From Candidatus Rhodobacter oscarellae (GTDB lineage Bacteria; Pseudomonadota; Alphaproteobacteria; Rhodobacterales; Rhodobacteraceae), in the NCBI RefSeq assembly GCF_001078595.1, contig NZ_LFTY01000002.1, positions 331,378 to 395,377 of the forward strand: 64,000 bases of DNA, in the 5' to 3' direction. The notes under the pieces are model-generated. The model searched no databases. It saw nothing but the letters and a program-made list of their open reading frames with translations, and had not been told where the DNA came from. Below are positions 61,680-64,000 of this stretch, in pieces. Each line of letters opens with the position of its first letter. Position 1 is the first letter of the stretch. The position numbers and the translations under genes were made by a program.

Positions 61680-62866
61680 AGCTCCTGCCCGCGCTTTCCT
61701 TTGCGATCGCCTTGGCGGTCTATCTGATCGCGGCTCCCGGCTTCGCACAATCGCTCTCAGAGATCCGCGCGGCCGCCAATGCCGGCGACGCAGGCGCGCA
61801 GTTTGCCCTGGCCGAACGCTACCGAACGGGCGCGGGCGTATTGCAGAACAACGCAGCGGCGGCGGCCTGGTACGAACGGGCCGTGGCCCAAAACGAGCCG
61901 CGCGCGGCGAATGCTTTGGGCGGAATGTTGCTGGTCGGGCTCGGCGTGGAAAAGGACCCAAAGCGTGGCATCGCCTTGCTCAGGGATGCGGCTGCGTCGG
62001 GTGATCCGGGCTTTATGTTTCAGCTCGGCAGCGCGCTGAACCAGGGGCTGCATGGCGCGCCCGAGCCTGCGGCCGCGGCCGAGCAGTTCCGGGCCGCCGC
62101 GGCGCTGGGCCATGACAACGCGATGGTCTCGCTGGGGCTGTTGCTCCAAGAGGGCAGCGGCGTTGCGCAGGATTTCACGCGGGCGCTAGAGCTTTACCAG
62201 GGCCCCGCAGAGCGCGGCCACGCCCGGGCGCAAAACAACCTCGGCCTGCTCTATGTGCGCGGCGACGGGGTGGCCACAGATTACGACGCGGCTTTCGCTT
62301 GGTTCCAAAAGGCCGCAGAACTGGGCCTGCCCGAGGGCATGAAGAATTTGGCCGTGATGTATGAGAACGGGTTTGGGACCGAAGTGGACGAGGATCGCGC
62401 GGCAGAGCTGCTGCGCATGGCCGTTGCGGACACCGCGGCGCAGGAGCTGCAGCTTGTTTTCGACGCAAGGCTAAAGCCGATCTCGGCGGATAAGTTAGAG
62501 CTTTATGTGGGCGGCGCCGAACTGGGCGATCCCTTGGCGAATTACTATCTGGGGCATTACCTGCTGAGCGCCGAGGCAGCGGATATCGGCGACTACCGCG
62601 AAGCGGCGCGGGCGTTTAAGTTGGCGGCCCAAGCCGGGTTGCCCGCCGCTATGGCGAATTACGGGATGCTGCTATTTGGCGGGCGCGGCGTCTTGCAGGA
62701 CTTTGAGACGGGCTATGCCTGGCTTACTCTGGCGGGGTCGCTGGGGGATGCGAGTATGATATCTCTGCGCGACAAATTCGCGCTTCAGATGCCGGTGTCG
62801 CAGGTCAACGCGGCACAGGCTTTGGCCGAGCAACTGTGGGCTGAAGTTGTTGAGGGGCGCCCGTAG
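61676..62866 (+). CDS. Exported Sel1-repeat protein
   Basis: 396 residues from the ATG at 61676, which overlaps the stop of the preceding Sel1 gene (ATGA). A signal peptide covers about residues 1-24. About nine Sel1 repeats follow: AQFALAERYRTGAGVLQNNA, AMVSLGLLLQEGSGVAQDFT, ARAQNNLGLLYVRGDGVATD, and the last before SLRDKFALQM. It is probably a periplasmic scaffold. It forms a pair with the upstream gene, so the amber in that gene may affect its translation by coupling. Confidence 0.88.
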   Translation: MKLLPALSFAIALAVYLIAAPGFAQSLSEIRAAANAGDAGAQFALAERYRTGAGVLQNNAAAAAWYERAVAQNEPRAANALGGMLLVGLGVEKDPKRGIALLRDAAASGDPGFMFQLGSALNQGLHGAPEPAAAAEQFRAAAALGHDNAMVSLGLLLQEGSGVAQDFTRALELYQGPAERGHARAQNNLGLLYVRGDGVATDYDAAFAWFQKAAELGLPEGMKNLAVMYENGFGTEVDEDRAAELLRMAVADTAAQELQLVFDARLKPISADKLELYVGGAELGDPLANYYLGHYLLSAEAADIGDYREAARAFKLAAQAGLPAAMANYGMLLFGGRGVLQDFETGYAWLTLAGSLGDASMISLRDKFALQMPVSQVNAAQALAEQLWAEVVEGRP

Positions 62867-62982
62867 CGGCAAGCGGGACTTTCATTGAAATGCGCCCGCG
62901 CCCGCCGTATTATCGCAACCGTGGGGCGTATGATTTGTTGCCCCCTGAGGCGCGTTTGAAATGTTTAGGAAGGTATCTGGCT

Positions 62983-63408
62983 ATGAAACAAGCATTACTT
63001 TCGATTTTCTCGGTGATCTTTGCGTCTGGCGCGGCGCTCGCGGCCGATGTGGAGCCGCGCCTGCAGGCCGGCGCGCTGTCCTTTAGCGGCGGGTTGGGCT
63101 TTACCAATGCGACGCTGACAATCCTCGGCCCCGACGATTTCGAGGCCGTCGAGACCGCCAGCCGTGGTCTGCCCGTGTTCCGCGTGCGCGGCGGGCGGAT
63201 GCGCGACGGGTTCTACCAATACACACTGAGCGCGGCGACGGATGAGAAGATCAAGATCAAAAAGCCAATTGATAACGGCCGCGGCGGCGATGCGCGGGAC
63301 TACACGTTGAAGCCCTTTCATATGAGCGGGATCTTTGAGGTATCGCGGGGCACGATCGTGCCATTGAAAGAGACCAAGTCCGGCGCTGATCTAGACGGGA
63401 CCGAGTAA
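62983..63408 (+). CDS. Small exported hypothetical protein
   Basis: 141 residues from the ATG at 62983, nine bases after AGGAAGG. A signal peptide is clear (MKQALLSIFSVIFASGAALA). The rest looks like a small beta-rich domain (LGFTNATLTILGPDDFEAVE; FRVRGGRMRDGFYQYTLSAA) with a charged KIKIKKP stretch. It follows the Sel1 pair in the same direction. No family is recognised. Confidence 0.7.
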   Translation: MKQALLSIFSVIFASGAALAADVEPRLQAGALSFSGGLGFTNATLTILGPDDFEAVETASRGLPVFRVRGGRMRDGFYQYTLSAATDEKIKIKKPIDNGRGGDARDYTLKPFHMSGIFEVSRGTIVPLKETKSGADLDGTE

Positions 63409-63440
63409 AGCCCGCCACGCGCCACATCGCAGGAACTCTT

Positions 63441-64000
63441 ATGACAAGCCTCGTGGCACGCTTCACCGAGAGACGTCTGGCCCTGGCGGTGCTGCTGGTC
63501 GCTGTGCTGGCGGTGCTATTTTGGACCGGCTCGCGCTATCCGCAGCTGGACGAGAAGGCGATGATGTCGGGCGCGATCCAGCTGGAGGACCCGATCAGCT
63601 TTGATATCGTCTTCCCGGTCTCGCCCGAGATGCCCGTCTACGAGCGCATCGCCAAGTCCACGGTGAACTGGCTGGACACCAACAAGAAGGGCATGACCTT
63701 TGGCGTGCTGATCGCCGCGGCGTTCCTGACCCTGTTCGGCTATTTGCAAAAGCGGTCCTTCCGGGGCGGGTTCTCGAATTCGATGCTTGGCCTGGCCATG
63801 GGGGCGCCGCTGGGGGTCTGCGTGAACTGCGCCGCCCCGATTGCGCGCGGGCTTTACGCGGGGGGGCTGCGGGCCGAGACCGCGCTGAGCGCCATGATCG
63901 CCTCGCCCACGCTGAATGTGATCGTGCTGACGATGACCTTCAGCCTGCTGCCGTTCTACATGGGCGTGGCCAAGATCGCGCTGTCGCTGCTGGTGATCCT
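63441..64000 (+). CDS. Permease, ArsP/DUF318-like (partial, runs off window)
   Basis: The frame is open to the right edge (about 186 residues seen). One N-terminal membrane helix (LALAVLLVAVLAVLFW) is followed by an extended periplasmic loop and two or more helices. The motif APLGVCVNCAAPIARGLYAG, then ASPTLNVIVL, matches the ArsP_1 permease group (cysteine-containing, first half of an inverted repeat). ArsP exports organoarsenicals; other members have unknown substrates. The start has AGGA upstream. Confidence 0.75.
   Translation, partial: MTSLVARFTERRLALAVLLVAVLAVLFWTGSRYPQLDEKAMMSGAIQLEDPISFDIVFPVSPEMPVYERIAKSTVNWLDTNKKGMTFGVLIAAAFLTLFGYLQKRSFRGGFSNSMLGLAMGAPLGVCVNCAAPIARGLYAGGLRAETALSAMIASPTLNVIVLTMTFSLLPFYMGVAKIALSLLVI

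Overview
The window comes from a GC-rich alphaproteobacterium, most likely a marine Rhodobacteraceae (Roseobacter-group) member. The signs are the C4-pathway hemA, aerobic-type cobS, a MucR regulator, SoxR, an HdaA/Hda-like protein, Hint/RTX proteins and the general codon use. No rRNA, CRISPR array or intact insertion sequence was seen. Two tRNA-Val genes (anticodons CAC and TAC) are present.

Region 1 (1-18.2 kb) is a type III secretion system (T3SS). A leftward operon encodes sctE, a needle/rod-type subunit, sctD, sctX, sctY, sctV and the start of a secretin-like gene that runs off the window. A rightward operon encodes sctN, O, Q, R, S, T and U. A lipoprotein with TadD-like TPR repeats lies convergent to sctU. 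Next come a protein carrying only the N0-N1 part of SctC, two SctG-like TPR proteins, a glycine-rich harpin-like protein, a Lys/Ala-rich secreted-type protein, a probable effector with a Bacillus Tgl-type transglutaminase domain, and an AraC-family regulator. The X, Y, E and G accessory proteins resemble the Ysc family. The split secretin and the Tad-like parts resemble rhizobial and Tad systems, so the machine looks chimeric. SctU lacks NPTH at the usual autocleavage position, and no sctP lies between sctO and sctQ. SctJ, K, L, P, W and the translocators are not in view and may lie beyond the left edge.

Region 2 (18.6-20.4 kb) is an AT-richer islet holding one P-loop ATPase of STAND/Sll1717-like type. 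It looks acquired and may be a defence gene.

Region 3 (20.4-64 kb) is mostly core chromosome: moaA, an acyl-CoA synthetase, an XRE regulator, an HU-like protein, tRNAs, soxR with its operator, transporters, pirin, a ClC channel, a GlcD-type dehydrogenase, recQ, mucR, a ketopantoate-reductase-type gene, cobS, an RTX-Hint protein, an M20 peptidase, hemA, a RodZ-like gene, ispG, a DsbA-type thioredoxin, an M48 protease, an aminotransferase, ppk1, hda, a ParA, a prepilin peptidase, Sel1-repeat proteins and a partial permease. Oddities here include a Sel1 gene with an in-frame amber codon, a GNAT gene that seems to need an AUU start, a broken partial copy of cobS, decayed mobile-element remnants at 37.8-38.2 kb, a terminator hairpin that contains the ribosome-binding site of the next gene, and two dispersed intergenic repeat families.
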